Assembly (NCBI GenBank): GCA_949067325.1
Contig: CARTDZ010000004.1
Coordinates: 1 to 41,800, forward strand
DNA from: an uncultured Eubacteriales bacterium
GTDB taxonomy: Bacteria; Bacillota; Clostridia; Christensenellales; UBA1242
Reading direction: 5' to 3'
Length of the DNA: 41,800 bases
The notes under the pieces were generated by a model that saw only the letters and a list, made by a program, of their open reading frames with translations, did not search any database and was not told where the DNA came from. The translations under genes and the position numbers were made by a program. Shown in pieces: positions 1 to 5,813 of the stretch (positions are counted from its first letter, which is position 1; each line of letters begins with the position of its first letter).

Positions 1-245
1 AAGAAGAAGGCGGACGTCACACTCCATTCTTCAATGGTTACAGACCACAATTCTACTTCAGAACAACTGACATCACTGGTGTAATCGAACTTGAAAAGGG
101 CGTAGAAATGGTTATGCCTGGCGACCACGTCAACATGACTATCTCTCTTATCAACCCAATCGCTATCGAAGCTGGTCTTCGTTTCGCTATCCGTGAAGGC
201 GGAAGAACAGTTGGCTCTGGTGTAGTTTCAACTATTATTGAGTAA
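1..245 (+). CDS. tuf: Elongation factor Tu, C-terminal fragment (5' end outside window)
   Basis: The reading frame enters from the left edge (first complete codon at base 3) and stops with TAA at 243-245, giving the last 80 residues of EF-Tu. The fragment is domain 3, with the family segments GGRHTPFF, YRPQFYFRTTD, GVIELEKGVEMVMPGD and the C-terminal RFAIREGGRTVGSGVV. EF-Tu is the GTPase that delivers aminoacyl-tRNA to the ribosome. The GTP-binding domain lies outside the window, so only domain 3 can be judged; it looks intact. A strong terminator follows at 414-455, so tuf is the last gene of its unit. No rpsJ-like gene follows, unlike some str operon arrangements. Confidence 0.97.
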   Translation, partial: EEGGRHTPFFNGYRPQFYFRTTDITGVIELEKGVEMVMPGDHVNMTISLINPIAIEAGLRFAIREGGRTVGSGVVSTIIE

Positions 246-366
246 TCAATTAAATTAAAAAAAAGTGTCGTTGACACAATAAAATATTGTTAAGAAAAAC
301 TTGTACAATCGTGTTTATTTATCAATAGGATAGGTTTTTGCGTTGTAAAACAAAAATGGAATAGTG

Positions 367-396
367 ACAAAACTGCAGACGATCGGGCAGTTTTGT
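367..396 (+). terminator. Perfect 10-bp inverted repeat downstream of tuf
   Basis: Arms at 367-376 and 387-396 are exactly complementary around a 10-nt loop, with a T-rich right arm but no long T tract after it. It may be a first-stage terminator or an RNA-stabilising hairpin for the tuf transcript. Confidence 0.5.
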
Positions 397-413
397 TATA
401 AAATCATAACCAA

Positions 414-455
414 AATAGCTAAGTGTTAATAATTTGACGCTTAGTTATTTTTTTT
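414..455 (+). terminator. Rho-independent terminator of tuf
   Basis: A 13-bp stem (414-426 with 437-449, two G-U pairs) has a 10-nt loop and runs into an eight-base T tract at 448-455. It is the strongest terminator signal after tuf. Confidence 0.85.
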
Positions 456-460
456 AAGCT

Positions 461-536
461 CGCAAGAATAACACGAAAGGAATGAGAGTTTTCTTTAGGA
501 ACGCAAGAATAACACGAAAGGAATGAGTGTTTTCTT
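461..536. repeat. 35-bp tandem direct repeat, two copies
   Basis: Copies at 461-495 and 502-536 differ at one base and repeat with a 41-bp period. Each holds the core AACACGAAAGGAATGAG. In the second copy AACAC and GTGTT can pair into a small hairpin; the mismatch weakens this in the first copy. A 14-codon frame (482-526) runs from the ATG of copy one to a TGA in copy two, but AAAGGA abuts the ATG directly, so translation is doubtful. The function is unknown. Confidence 0.85.
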
Positions 537-542
537 ATAAAT

Positions 543-568
543 AAAAAATGGTGATTAATTCACCATTT
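543..568 (-). terminator. Terminator of the minus-strand WG-repeat-like gene
   Basis: A perfect 9-bp stem (546-554 with 560-568, 5-nt loop) lies just past the stop codon at 571. On the minus strand it is followed by a T run, the complement of 543-548. Confidence 0.85.
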
Positions 569-570
569 CT

Positions 571-1497
571 TTAGCACAAATCAACACCATGCCAACTTTC
601 TATTTCTGACTTAAGTGTTTCTTTATACTTCTTCGATTTAACTTTTTTATATATTGGGTCTTTTTGTCTGCTGATAACCATGTTAAGTTCATTTATAAAT
701 TGTTCATATTTTTTAATAGATCCTAAAGATAAGATTAAGTTTACAATAGAAGCGTCAATTCTTTCATTTACTCTATTTTTAATTGCTTCTTCGTATTTGT
801 TTGGACCTATTACTAAATCATTATAAATATCTCTAAGACTTTCAATGCGTGAAAGGTAAGTTATAAAACGACGAGAAAATGAATCACTAAAATTTCGTGT
901 GTCATATCCATTTTTATCTGCAAAATATAAAGTTTCACCATGTTTTGAGTAGACGTCAATGCTATCATCGCCAACAGCCACAATTACTCCATTTAAAACT
1001 TCAAATTGTTCGACTTTTATTCCATTTGTTGTCTCATAAGAGTTGTTTTTGTAGATGATTGGAACAATCTCTTGTCCTGCTTTACTAATAATGCCCAATT
1101 TTTCTTCTTTTTCAACAACTGCAAAACCATTTACAAATGAACTAATCTTGTCATACAATCCAATAGGCATGTCAACATATTCATCAAAAACTTTCACTCC
1201 AGACATAGTTTGAACAGAAAACATACCTTCCCCGATTGGTTTAAAATTCCATTCTCTTTCACTAAAATCAGTCATACGAAGTTTGCCAGCATCATCGCTG
1301 ACAGCAACCAGAGCACTATCAAACATTTGAGTATTTTCTGGGGTCACTGCTTCAATAATTTGCCCTCCTTTGGCATGAATATGACGGCATCTATATCGAG
1401 TGATAACTTGTTTAATTATTGCTTTTGTAACTGAACTATTAAAACCGAGAGTAACTTGCTCAAATTTTCCTATATTTTCTTCTTGTTGAATTTTCAT
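571..1497 (-). CDS. WG-repeat-like protein of unknown function
   Basis: This is a 308-residue soluble protein with no signal peptide or membrane segment. The middle part, about residues 110-160, has the cadence of WG repeats: FVNGFAVVEKEEKLGIIS followed by a KAGQEIVPIIYKN segment, that is (F/L)..G.A.V.....G.I...G.E.VP..Y. WG repeats form beta-propeller-like structures of mostly unknown role. The C-terminal 100 residues are helical and charged. The start is set at 1497 because GGAG at 1504-1507 is six bases upstream; the ATG at 1503 abuts the SD and is too close. A strong promoter (1521-1549) and its own terminator make it monocistronic. It sits beside two XRE regulators in a patch that looks accessory. 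The family assignment is tentative. Confidence 0.75.
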   Translation of the reverse strand: MKIQQEENIGKFEQVTLGFNSSVTKAIIKQVITRYRCRHIHAKGGQIIEAVTPENTQMFDSALVAVSDDAGKLRMTDFSEREWNFKPIGEGMFSVQTMSGVKVFDEYVDMPIGLYDKISSFVNGFAVVEKEEKLGIISKAGQEIVPIIYKNNSYETTNGIKVEQFEVLNGVIVAVGDDSIDVYSKHGETLYFADKNGYDTRNFSDSFSRRFITYLSRIESLRDIYNDLVIGPNKYEEAIKNRVNERIDASIVNLILSLGSIKKYEQFINELNMVISRQKDPIYKKVKSKKYKETLKSEIESWHGVDLC

Positions 1498-1520
1498 TTT
1501 CATCTCCTTTTCTTACGGAA

Positions 1521-1549
1521 ATTGTACCATATTTATACCTTCAAGTCAA
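1521..1549 (-). promoter_or_regulatory. Promoter of the WG-repeat-like gene
   Basis: On the minus strand TTGACT (1544-1549) and TACAAT (1521-1526) are 17 bp apart, with TGG just before the -10 (extended -10). The start point would lie about 17 nt before the chosen ATG, which fits the SD position. Confidence 0.75.
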
Positions 1550-1743
1550 TAGTCAAAATAAAAACTAATATCTTTTTTAAAAAAGGTTTTTAGAGCAGTG
1601 TATTTATCACTTTTTAAGCAAAACCTAAAAATCGTTTTAAATTTGTAAAAAAAATTTAATGTAAACTACAAATCTAAGTTTCAAAAGCAAGCTTAAATTA
1701 AAAGTTTGTAGGATTTGATAAAAATATCTAATTTTTGCTGTTA

Positions 1744-1772
1744 AAAAAGCATACTTTCAGTGTATGCTTTTT
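1744..1772 (-). terminator. Terminator of the minus-strand XRE gene
   Basis: An 11-bp stem (1744-1754 with 1762-1772) and a 7-nt loop abut the stop codon at 1774-1776. The A/T flanks on both sides let it work in either direction. Confidence 0.8.
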
Positions 1773-1773
1773 A

Positions 1774-1995
1774 TTATTCAATCACTAGATCACGTATGCT
1801 TGTTTGCATAACGTTTGCAAGTTTAAAAAGTTGTATATACTTTTTTGTTTGACCTGTTGTAAGTATTGTTGTCAGCGTCGTTGTGCTTAAATTACACAAC
1901 ATGGCCATTTTTTTTATGCTCAGTCTTTCCTTCTCCATATATTGCCATATTTTGCTTGTATCAACGCTTATTTGAAAATTTTTAGGGGTGTTCAA
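1774..1995 (-). CDS. Small XRE-family helix-turn-helix regulator
   Basis: This is a 73-residue protein that is almost all helix-turn-helix. The segment SIKKMAMLCNLSTTTLTTIL matches the Cro/C1-type arrangement (helix 2 KKMAMLCNL, recognition helix STTTLTTIL), followed by a third and fourth helix and an acidic end. It is a DNA-binding repressor-type protein without an effector domain. The start is TTG at 1995, with AGGAGG at 2002-2007 six bases upstream; a TTG at 2001 touches the SD. It is divergent from another XRE gene at 2155, sharing a 159-bp intergenic region that could hold operators for both, like a phage or plasmid switch. A -10-like GATAAT lies at 2018-2023 on the minus strand. Confidence 0.82.
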   Translation of the reverse strand: MNTPKNFQISVDTSKIWQYMEKERLSIKKMAMLCNLSTTTLTTILTTGQTKKYIQLFKLANVMQTSIRDLVIE

Positions 1996-2142
1996 AGTCA
2001 ACCTCCTATATCAAGAAATTATCATCTAACAAAATCCTTCATTTTTAGTGAATTTCAACTATATTTCGACAATTTTTCTTTACTTAACTTAATAATAGCA
2101 TACGCGTTACGCAACTGTCAAGTATTTTATGCGATTTACGTA

Positions 2143-2148
2143 TATAAT
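2143..2148 (+). promoter_or_regulatory. -10 element of the plus-strand XRE gene (leaderless start likely)
   Basis: TATAAT at 2143-2148 is six bases before the ATG at 2155, so RNA would begin at or next to the start codon. No convincing -35 is visible. GCGTTACGC (2104-2112) and a related TGCGATTTACG (2130-2140) just upstream are candidate operator half-sites. Confidence 0.55.
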
Positions 2149-2154
2149 AAATGC

Positions 2155-2364
2155 ATGATTGAAGTAAAGTTTGGTGAAAGACTTAAAGAATTGAGACTGG
2201 ATAAAGGCTTGAAGCAGAAAGACATTGCAAGAGATCTGCATGTATCAACTCCTACTGTAACTAGATGGGAAGGCGGTGTGCAAGAGCCTGATTTTCTTAC
2301 TCTTATCACACTTGCAAAATATTTTAATGTGTCTACTGATTATCTTTTAGGAATTGAAGAATAA
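2155..2364 (+). CDS. XRE-family transcriptional regulator (Cro/C1-type HTH)
   Basis: This is a 69-residue single-domain HTH_3 protein: FGERLKELRLDKGLKQKDIA, then the recognition helix STPTVTRWEGGVQEPDF, and the family ending YFNVSTDYLLG. It is typical of phage-like repressors and of regulators of small accessory operons. The start is ATG 2155; longer in-frame extensions upstream have no SD and encode non-homologous sequence. There is no SD before 2155 either, but a consensus -10 lies six bases away, so a leaderless transcript is the simplest reading. It is divergent from the small XRE gene at 1774-1995 and ends in a strong terminator (2396-2421). Confidence 0.9.
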   Translation: MIEVKFGERLKELRLDKGLKQKDIARDLHVSTPTVTRWEGGVQEPDFLTLITLAKYFNVSTDYLLGIEE

Positions 2365-2395
2365 TAGTTGCGATAACTTTTGAGCAAAAAAAACA

Positions 2396-2421
2396 AAAAG
2401 CCGAATTATTTTCGGCTTTTA
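2396..2421 (+). terminator. Terminator of the plus-strand XRE gene
   Basis: A perfect 10-bp stem with a GCCGAA core (2396-2405 with 2411-2420) has a 5-nt loop and ends in T-rich sequence. Confidence 0.88.
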
Positions 2422-2609
2422 TTGTGCGCTTTTTAAGATAGTAAAAAATAGAAACAAACTTACAAAATTTTGACAGCAAAAGAAATAATTTTAATACTTA
2501 CACAAAAGTTTGTTATAAAAATTGAACAACTTTTAATGAATTTTATATTTTATTTAATGAAAAGCGACAAAACTTTGAATTTTATTAAGCTATGACCGCA
2601 TTGTTTGTT
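2422..2609. other. AT-rich intergenic stretch without a gene
   Basis: No credible coding frame is seen. One orphan promoter-like pair is present: TTGACA at 2470-2475 and TAATAC at 2492-2497 with a 16-bp spacer. No terminator-like hairpin was found between it and sepF, so it may give a longer sepF transcript. Confidence 0.5.
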
Positions 2610-2637
2610 TTGCAAAAGCAAATTTTTGTGTTATTAT
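2610..2637 (+). promoter_or_regulatory. Probable promoter of sepF-lspA-rluD
   Basis: TTGCAA (2610-2615) and TATTAT (2632-2637) are separated by 16 bp. The resulting leader is about 90 nt and contains an inverted repeat, GCAAAAA (2664-2670) with TTTTTGC (2689-2695), that could fold in the RNA. Confidence 0.55.
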
Positions 2638-2732
2638 ATTAAATAAGAGAAGAAAGCTAAATTGCAAAAATATGCTTTAGGCTTTTGCTTTTTGCAAATA
2701 TAAGATAAAAGACAAAATAAAGAGGTGACTTT

Positions 2733-3104
2733 ATGGGATTTATGGGATATATTTTTAAGGCTTTAGGCTTTGAGAATGACGAAGTTCGAACAAAACCAAA
2801 AAAAGTGAAGAAGACAAATGCTTCTTTCAAGTTCAAGAATGGCAAGATGACGAATCGAGCTGAGCATATTGACGGAATACCAGTATATTATCCTGAAAAT
2901 TTTGAGCAGGCAAAAGATTATGCTCAATTTTTGAGAGATAAAAAAGCTTTTATTATTTCTGTTGAAAGCTGCAACAAAGATGATGCAAGCAAGATTTTTG
3001 AGTATTATCATGGTGTAGCGTTTGGCTTGCGTGCAAAAATGATAACACTTGAAGAGGACAAGTTATATCTTTTATTGCCAGAGGGAATGGAAGTTGAAGA
3101 ATAA
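2733..3104 (+). CDS. sepF: Cell division protein SepF
   Basis: This is a 123-residue protein. The N-terminal amphipathic start (MGFMGYIFKALGF) matches the membrane-binding helix of SepF, followed by a basic linker and the SepF core from about residue 50. Family positions visible are GIPVYYPENFEQAKDYAQFL, the strand AFIISVES, and YYHGVAFGL before the final LLLPEGMEVE. SepF forms rings that tether FtsZ to the membrane and shape the septum in Gram-positive bacteria. The core is slightly divergent and the protein shorter than B. subtilis SepF (about 150 residues). SD AGAGGTG is at 2721-2727. It overlaps lspA by 11 bases, indicating translational coupling. Other ylm-cluster genes and ftsZ are not here. 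Confidence 0.85.
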   Translation: MGFMGYIFKALGFENDEVRTKPKKVKKTNASFKFKNGKMTNRAEHIDGIPVYYPENFEQAKDYAQFLRDKKAFIISVESCNKDDASKIFEYYHGVAFGLRAKMITLEEDKLYLLLPEGMEVEE

Positions 3105-3708
3105 AATAAAAGAACAACCAAAAAGCAAACGAGAAATAGCAGACGCTCAGTATGACAAAATAGAAGAAAAATCAAAAAGAAACAATAAAAGATGGATTAT
3201 TTCTATTGTTGTGGCAGTGATAATTCTTGCGTCTATTATAACTTTTGATCTTGTAAGCAAGCATTTTGCAGAACTTAAGCTTGGAAATGAGCAAAATCAA
3301 GCAGATTTCATTCCTGGCTTTATCAACTTTGTTTTGGTATATAACAATGGTGGAGGCTGGAATATTTTTGCTGGCCATATCGCTTTGCTTGTCGTTTTTT
3401 CAGTAATAGTGATCTCTCTTTTGACTTGTTTTTACGCACTATATTTAAAAAAATACAAAGGCAAAGCTTCTGTCCTCTTAAGCATAGCCTATGGTCTTAT
3501 TTTTGGCGGCTTTTTTGGCAATTTGTTTGATAGGTTGGCTTTTGGTCGTGTTCGCGATTTTATAAATTTTCAATTTATGTCCTTTCCTGTTTTTAATATT
3601 GCTGACATAAGTCTTTGTATAGGCACGATACTGCTTTTAATTTTTTTCATTTTCATTTTTGATAAAAAAGGTAAGCAAAAGGTGAATAAAACCAAAGAGG
3701 AGCAGTGA
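3094..3708 (+). CDS. lspA: Lipoprotein signal peptidase (signal peptidase II)
   Basis: LspA is the integral-membrane aspartyl protease that cleaves prolipoproteins ahead of the lipidated cysteine. The 204-residue protein has a long basic cytoplasmic N-terminus (about 40 residues, unusual for LspA), then four membrane segments. Family motifs are present: TFDLVSKHFAE, VYNNGGGWNIF (the usual N.G.AF region), GGFFGNLFDRLAFGRVRDFI with the first catalytic Asp in VRDF, and FNIADISL with the second. Start chosen: TTG at 3094, with GAGGGA at 3081-3086 seven bases upstream inside sepF. A TTG at 3049 would add 15 residues but lacks an SD. rluD follows after 7 bases; the lspA-rluD order is conserved in Firmicutes. 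Confidence 0.93.
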   Translation: MKNKIKEQPKSKREIADAQYDKIEEKSKRNNKRWIISIVVAVIILASIITFDLVSKHFAELKLGNEQNQADFIPGFINFVLVYNNGGGWNIFAGHIALLVVFSVIVISLLTCFYALYLKKYKGKASVLLSIAYGLIFGGFFGNLFDRLAFGRVRDFINFQFMSFPVFNIADISLCIGTILLLIFFIFIFDKKGKQKVNKTKEEQ

Positions 3709-3715
3709 TAAGCTT

Positions 3716-4621
3716 ATGGAATTTATTGTTACAGAAAAATATGCAAAAAGAAGGCTTGATATTGTTTTGAGTGAGCTTTTGCAAGAAGAAAACTTTACAA
3801 GGGCGCATATAAAAAACCTTATTGACAAAGGCGAATGCACTGTTGATGGCGAAAAGGTTAAGGCTGGCTTTACACTTAAAGAGGGGCAAACCATCATATG
3901 CACAATCGATAAGATGTTGCCGCTTGATGCAACGCCAGAAGACAATATTGATTTTGAGGTGGTTTATGAAGATGCTGACCTTATTGTTATCAACAAACCT
4001 CAAGGTTTGGTCGTTCACCCTTGCTCGTCGACCAAGTCAGGCACACTTGTCAATGGATTGCTTTCAAAAGTTCAAGACTTAAGTGGTATCAATGGCGTGC
4101 TTCGTCCAGGCATCGTTCATCGTCTCGACAAAAACACATCAGGTCTTATGGTTGTGGCAAAAAATGACCTTTCTCATGTCAGTCTTGCAGAGCAAATCAA
4201 AAACAAAACCTGCAAACGCAAATATTTGGCGTTGCTCGAAGGCCATCTGAAAGAAAATTCAGGCAGAATTGAAGGCTATATTGATAGAAACAAAAAAGAC
4301 CGCAAAAAAATGGCGGTGTCTTCGCAAGGCAAGCTTGCAATCACCGATTATAAAGTGGTAAAATCTTATACAACTTGTGACCTTGTTGAATTTTCTCTTC
4401 AAACGGGCAGGACGCACCAAATTCGTGTTCATGCAAAAAGCCTTGGCCACAGCGTGATAGGCGATGATGTCTATGGCAAGGCTGAAAAAGGATTGAGCGG
4501 ACAGCTTCTTCATTCATATTCGCTCAAATTTATCCACCCACGCACCCAAAAAGAAATGTCTTTTGAGATTGACTTGCCAGAATATTTCAAAAATTATCTT
4601 AAAAAACTTAAAGAACTGTAA
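3716..4621 (+). CDS. rluD: RluD-family 23S rRNA pseudouridine synthase
   Basis: This is a 301-residue, two-domain protein. An S4 RNA-binding domain covers about residues 12-70 (RAHIKNLIDKGECTVDGEKV) and the RsuA/RluA catalytic domain follows. The catalytic motif HRLDKNTSGLMVVAKN is at about residues 135-150, with Asp138 as the nucleophile. Downstream family segments QTGRTHQIRVH and GHSVIGDDVYG are present. RluD-type enzymes convert uridines to pseudouridine in 23S rRNA helix 69; the closest Firmicutes equivalent is YlyB, encoded after lspA as here. The SD (GAGGAG, 3697-3702) is 13 bases before the ATG, longer than usual, but no better start exists. Which uridines it modifies cannot be told from sequence. 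Confidence 0.92.
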   Translation: MEFIVTEKYAKRRLDIVLSELLQEENFTRAHIKNLIDKGECTVDGEKVKAGFTLKEGQTIICTIDKMLPLDATPEDNIDFEVVYEDADLIVINKPQGLVVHPCSSTKSGTLVNGLLSKVQDLSGINGVLRPGIVHRLDKNTSGLMVVAKNDLSHVSLAEQIKNKTCKRKYLALLEGHLKENSGRIEGYIDRNKKDRKKMAVSSQGKLAITDYKVVKSYTTCDLVEFSLQTGRTHQIRVHAKSLGHSVIGDDVYGKAEKGLSGQLLHSYSLKFIHPRTQKEMSFEIDLPEYFKNYLKKLKEL

Positions 4622-4644
4622 AACTAAGTTTTTATATTAAATAC

Positions 4645-4719
4645 AAATTGAAAACTACAAAAAGCAATTTATAGCAAAGAATAAATTGAAAACCACAAAA
4701 AGCAATTTATAGCAAAGAA
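4645..4719. repeat. 37-bp tandem direct repeat, two copies
   Basis: Copies at 4645-4681 and 4683-4719 differ at one base (38-bp period). Within each, AAATTG and CAATTT are inverted and could pair. The repeat lies between rluD and the terminator shared with the PH-domain gene. It is unrelated in sequence to the repeat at 461-536. No coding potential is seen. Confidence 0.85.
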
Positions 4720-4753
4720 AAAACTCCAACATAAACTTGTTGGAGCTTTTTTT
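4718..4753. terminator. Bidirectional terminator between rluD and the PH-domain gene
   Basis: The stem CTCCAAC (4724-4730) pairs with GTTGGAG (4739-4745) around an 8-nt loop. An A run to the left and a T run to the right let it serve both convergent genes. Confidence 0.83.
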
Positions 4754-4757
4754 ATTG

Positions 4758-5138
4758 TTAGTTTGGCATTTGAAATTCTGTAACGCCAACATGACGTTTC
4801 TTTCTTTCAATTTCAATCATGTTTGAAATTACATTTCTTACCTTATATGGGTTTGCAATATGACGCAAGTGGAACACTGGTGCAGCACCGTCATTGCTCA
4901 AAATTTCAATCGTGCCAGTTTTAAAAATTTTGTCAGCAAGTGAAATTTGTAGGGTGAGGTCATAGCAACGATAAATATTGATTTCGTCAATGATTGCTGA
5001 AAGAAAACCTTTGTGTCTGAAAAGTTTGACCCATTCGCCTTCTTTTTTCACCAAATAATATCTATAGAATGACCAAGGCAGACCAAGGTGTCTTTTTCTG
5101 TCTTGCCAAATTATTTCAACGCCAGGTTCAAATCTCAT
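4758..5138 (-). CDS. Bacterial PH-domain protein (DUF304/bPH_2-like)
   Basis: This is a 126-residue soluble protein that is essentially one bacterial pleckstrin-homology-like domain. The cues are the N-terminal strand pair ending YYLVKKEGEW, the DEINIYRCYDLTLQISL segment, the GTIEIL strand, then the signature HLRHIANPYKVRNVISNMIE that closes the fold. Such domains often sit on membrane proteins or bind other proteins; here the usual membrane segments are missing, so this is a stand-alone domain. GGAGG lies eight bases before the ATG at 5138. It has its own promoter (5169-5197), so it is monocistronic. The function is unknown; the domain call rests on pattern, not on a profile search. Confidence 0.72.
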   Translation of the reverse strand: MRFEPGVEIIWQDRKRHLGLPWSFYRYYLVKKEGEWVKLFRHKGFLSAIIDEINIYRCYDLTLQISLADKIFKTGTIEILSNDGAAPVFHLRHIANPYKVRNVISNMIEIERKKRHVGVTEFQMPN

Positions 5139-5168
5139 AAAATTCCTCCTCGAATATTGTTTAAAATT

Positions 5169-5197
5169 ATTTTAAAACAAAATCCATTAAAAGTAAA
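5169..5197 (-). promoter_or_regulatory. Promoter of the PH-domain gene
   Basis: On the minus strand TTTACT (5192-5197) and TAAAAT (5169-5174) are 17 bp apart, about 30 bases upstream of the start codon. Confidence 0.65.
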
Positions 5198-5249
5198 GTG
5201 TTTTTGCAAAAATAGTTTGTTTTTCTATGTTTAACAAAAATACAAATAA

Positions 5250-5279
5250 AAAAAGAGGCACTTTTTTAAGCCTCTTTTT
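5250..5279 (-). terminator. Terminator of the Cys-rich gene
   Basis: A perfect 10-bp stem (5250-5259 with 5270-5279) with a 10-nt loop and A/T flanks lies 35 bases past the stop codon of the minus-strand gene. Confidence 0.82.
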
Positions 5280-5314
5280 GTTTTTACCTTTGAATTTAAG
5301 GATTTATGCCAGCC

Positions 5315-5518
5315 TTATTTGCAGCAAGAATTTCCGCCGCAACCACATAAAAGTAAAAGTATGATAAGTGTGCAGCAGTCAATGTTGCAGCCATTGTTTT
5401 GGCAGCCACAACCGCAAAGTGCTTGTAAAATTATAATCCATGTGAGCAAAGAGCATGCATCACAACCGTTACCGCAACCACAGAAGCCTGAGTTGCCACA
5501 ACCGTTAAAACCGTTCAT
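5315..5518 (-). CDS. Small Cys/Gly-rich hydrophobic protein
   Basis: This is a 67-residue protein with a very high cysteine and glycine content: GCGNSGFCGCGNGCDACS, then a hydrophobic stretch (LLTWIIILQAL), CGCGCQNNGCNIDCC, a second hydrophobic stretch (TLIILLLL) and CGCGGNSCCK. It is preceded by a perfect AGGAGG (seven bases before ATG 5518) and followed by a terminator, so it is a real, probably strongly translated gene. It resembles the small high-cysteine proteins (annotated chorion-class HCB-like) scattered through Clostridia, which have no established role. Metal binding, disulfide-rich coat material or a membrane peptide are all possible. The two hydrophobic runs suggest a membrane hairpin. 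Confidence 0.8.
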   Translation of the reverse strand: MNGFNGCGNSGFCGCGNGCDACSLLTWIIILQALCGCGCQNNGCNIDCCTLIILLLLCGCGGNSCCK

Positions 5519-5740
5519 GTTGGTCCTCCTAAAAATTTTTAACTTATGTAGATGGAGGGGCTAAGTCCCTTCACATTAACATACTATTTTTGAAGTTCAA
5601 ATTGTGTTCCAAAAAAATTATAAATTCGCCATACTTTCGACAAAACAAGACCTTTTTCAACAGCATAAAAGCTTTTGGCTTCCACAAAATATTTTTACTT
5701 TCAATTGAAGAGAATTTTGGTTGAATTTCTTAGAAATTGA

Positions 5741-5769
5741 TTGACTTAAATCACAAAATAGTATAAAAT
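5741..5769 (+). promoter_or_regulatory. Promoter of the 1350-residue surface protein gene
   Basis: TTGACT (5741-5746) and TAAAAT (5764-5769) are 17 bp apart. The start point falls near 5776, giving a leader of about 40 nt. Confidence 0.7.
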
Positions 5770-5813
5770 AGGTTGTTAGAAAACTTATACTATAACAAAT
5801 GCGAGGTTTTTAT

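Noticed and set aside
482..526. 14-codon frame across the tuf-downstream repeat
   Set aside because: The AAAGGA abuts the ATG with no spacing and the frame exists only because of the duplication.
461..536. Possible CRISPR array
   Set aside because: Only two copies with a 6-bp gap; no spacer-length unique sequence and no cas genes.
4645..4719. Possible CRISPR array
   Set aside because: Two copies separated by one base; no spacers.
5551..5572. Small hairpin in the leader of the Cys-rich gene
   Set aside because: Short stem with a mismatch and no resemblance to a known riboswitch.
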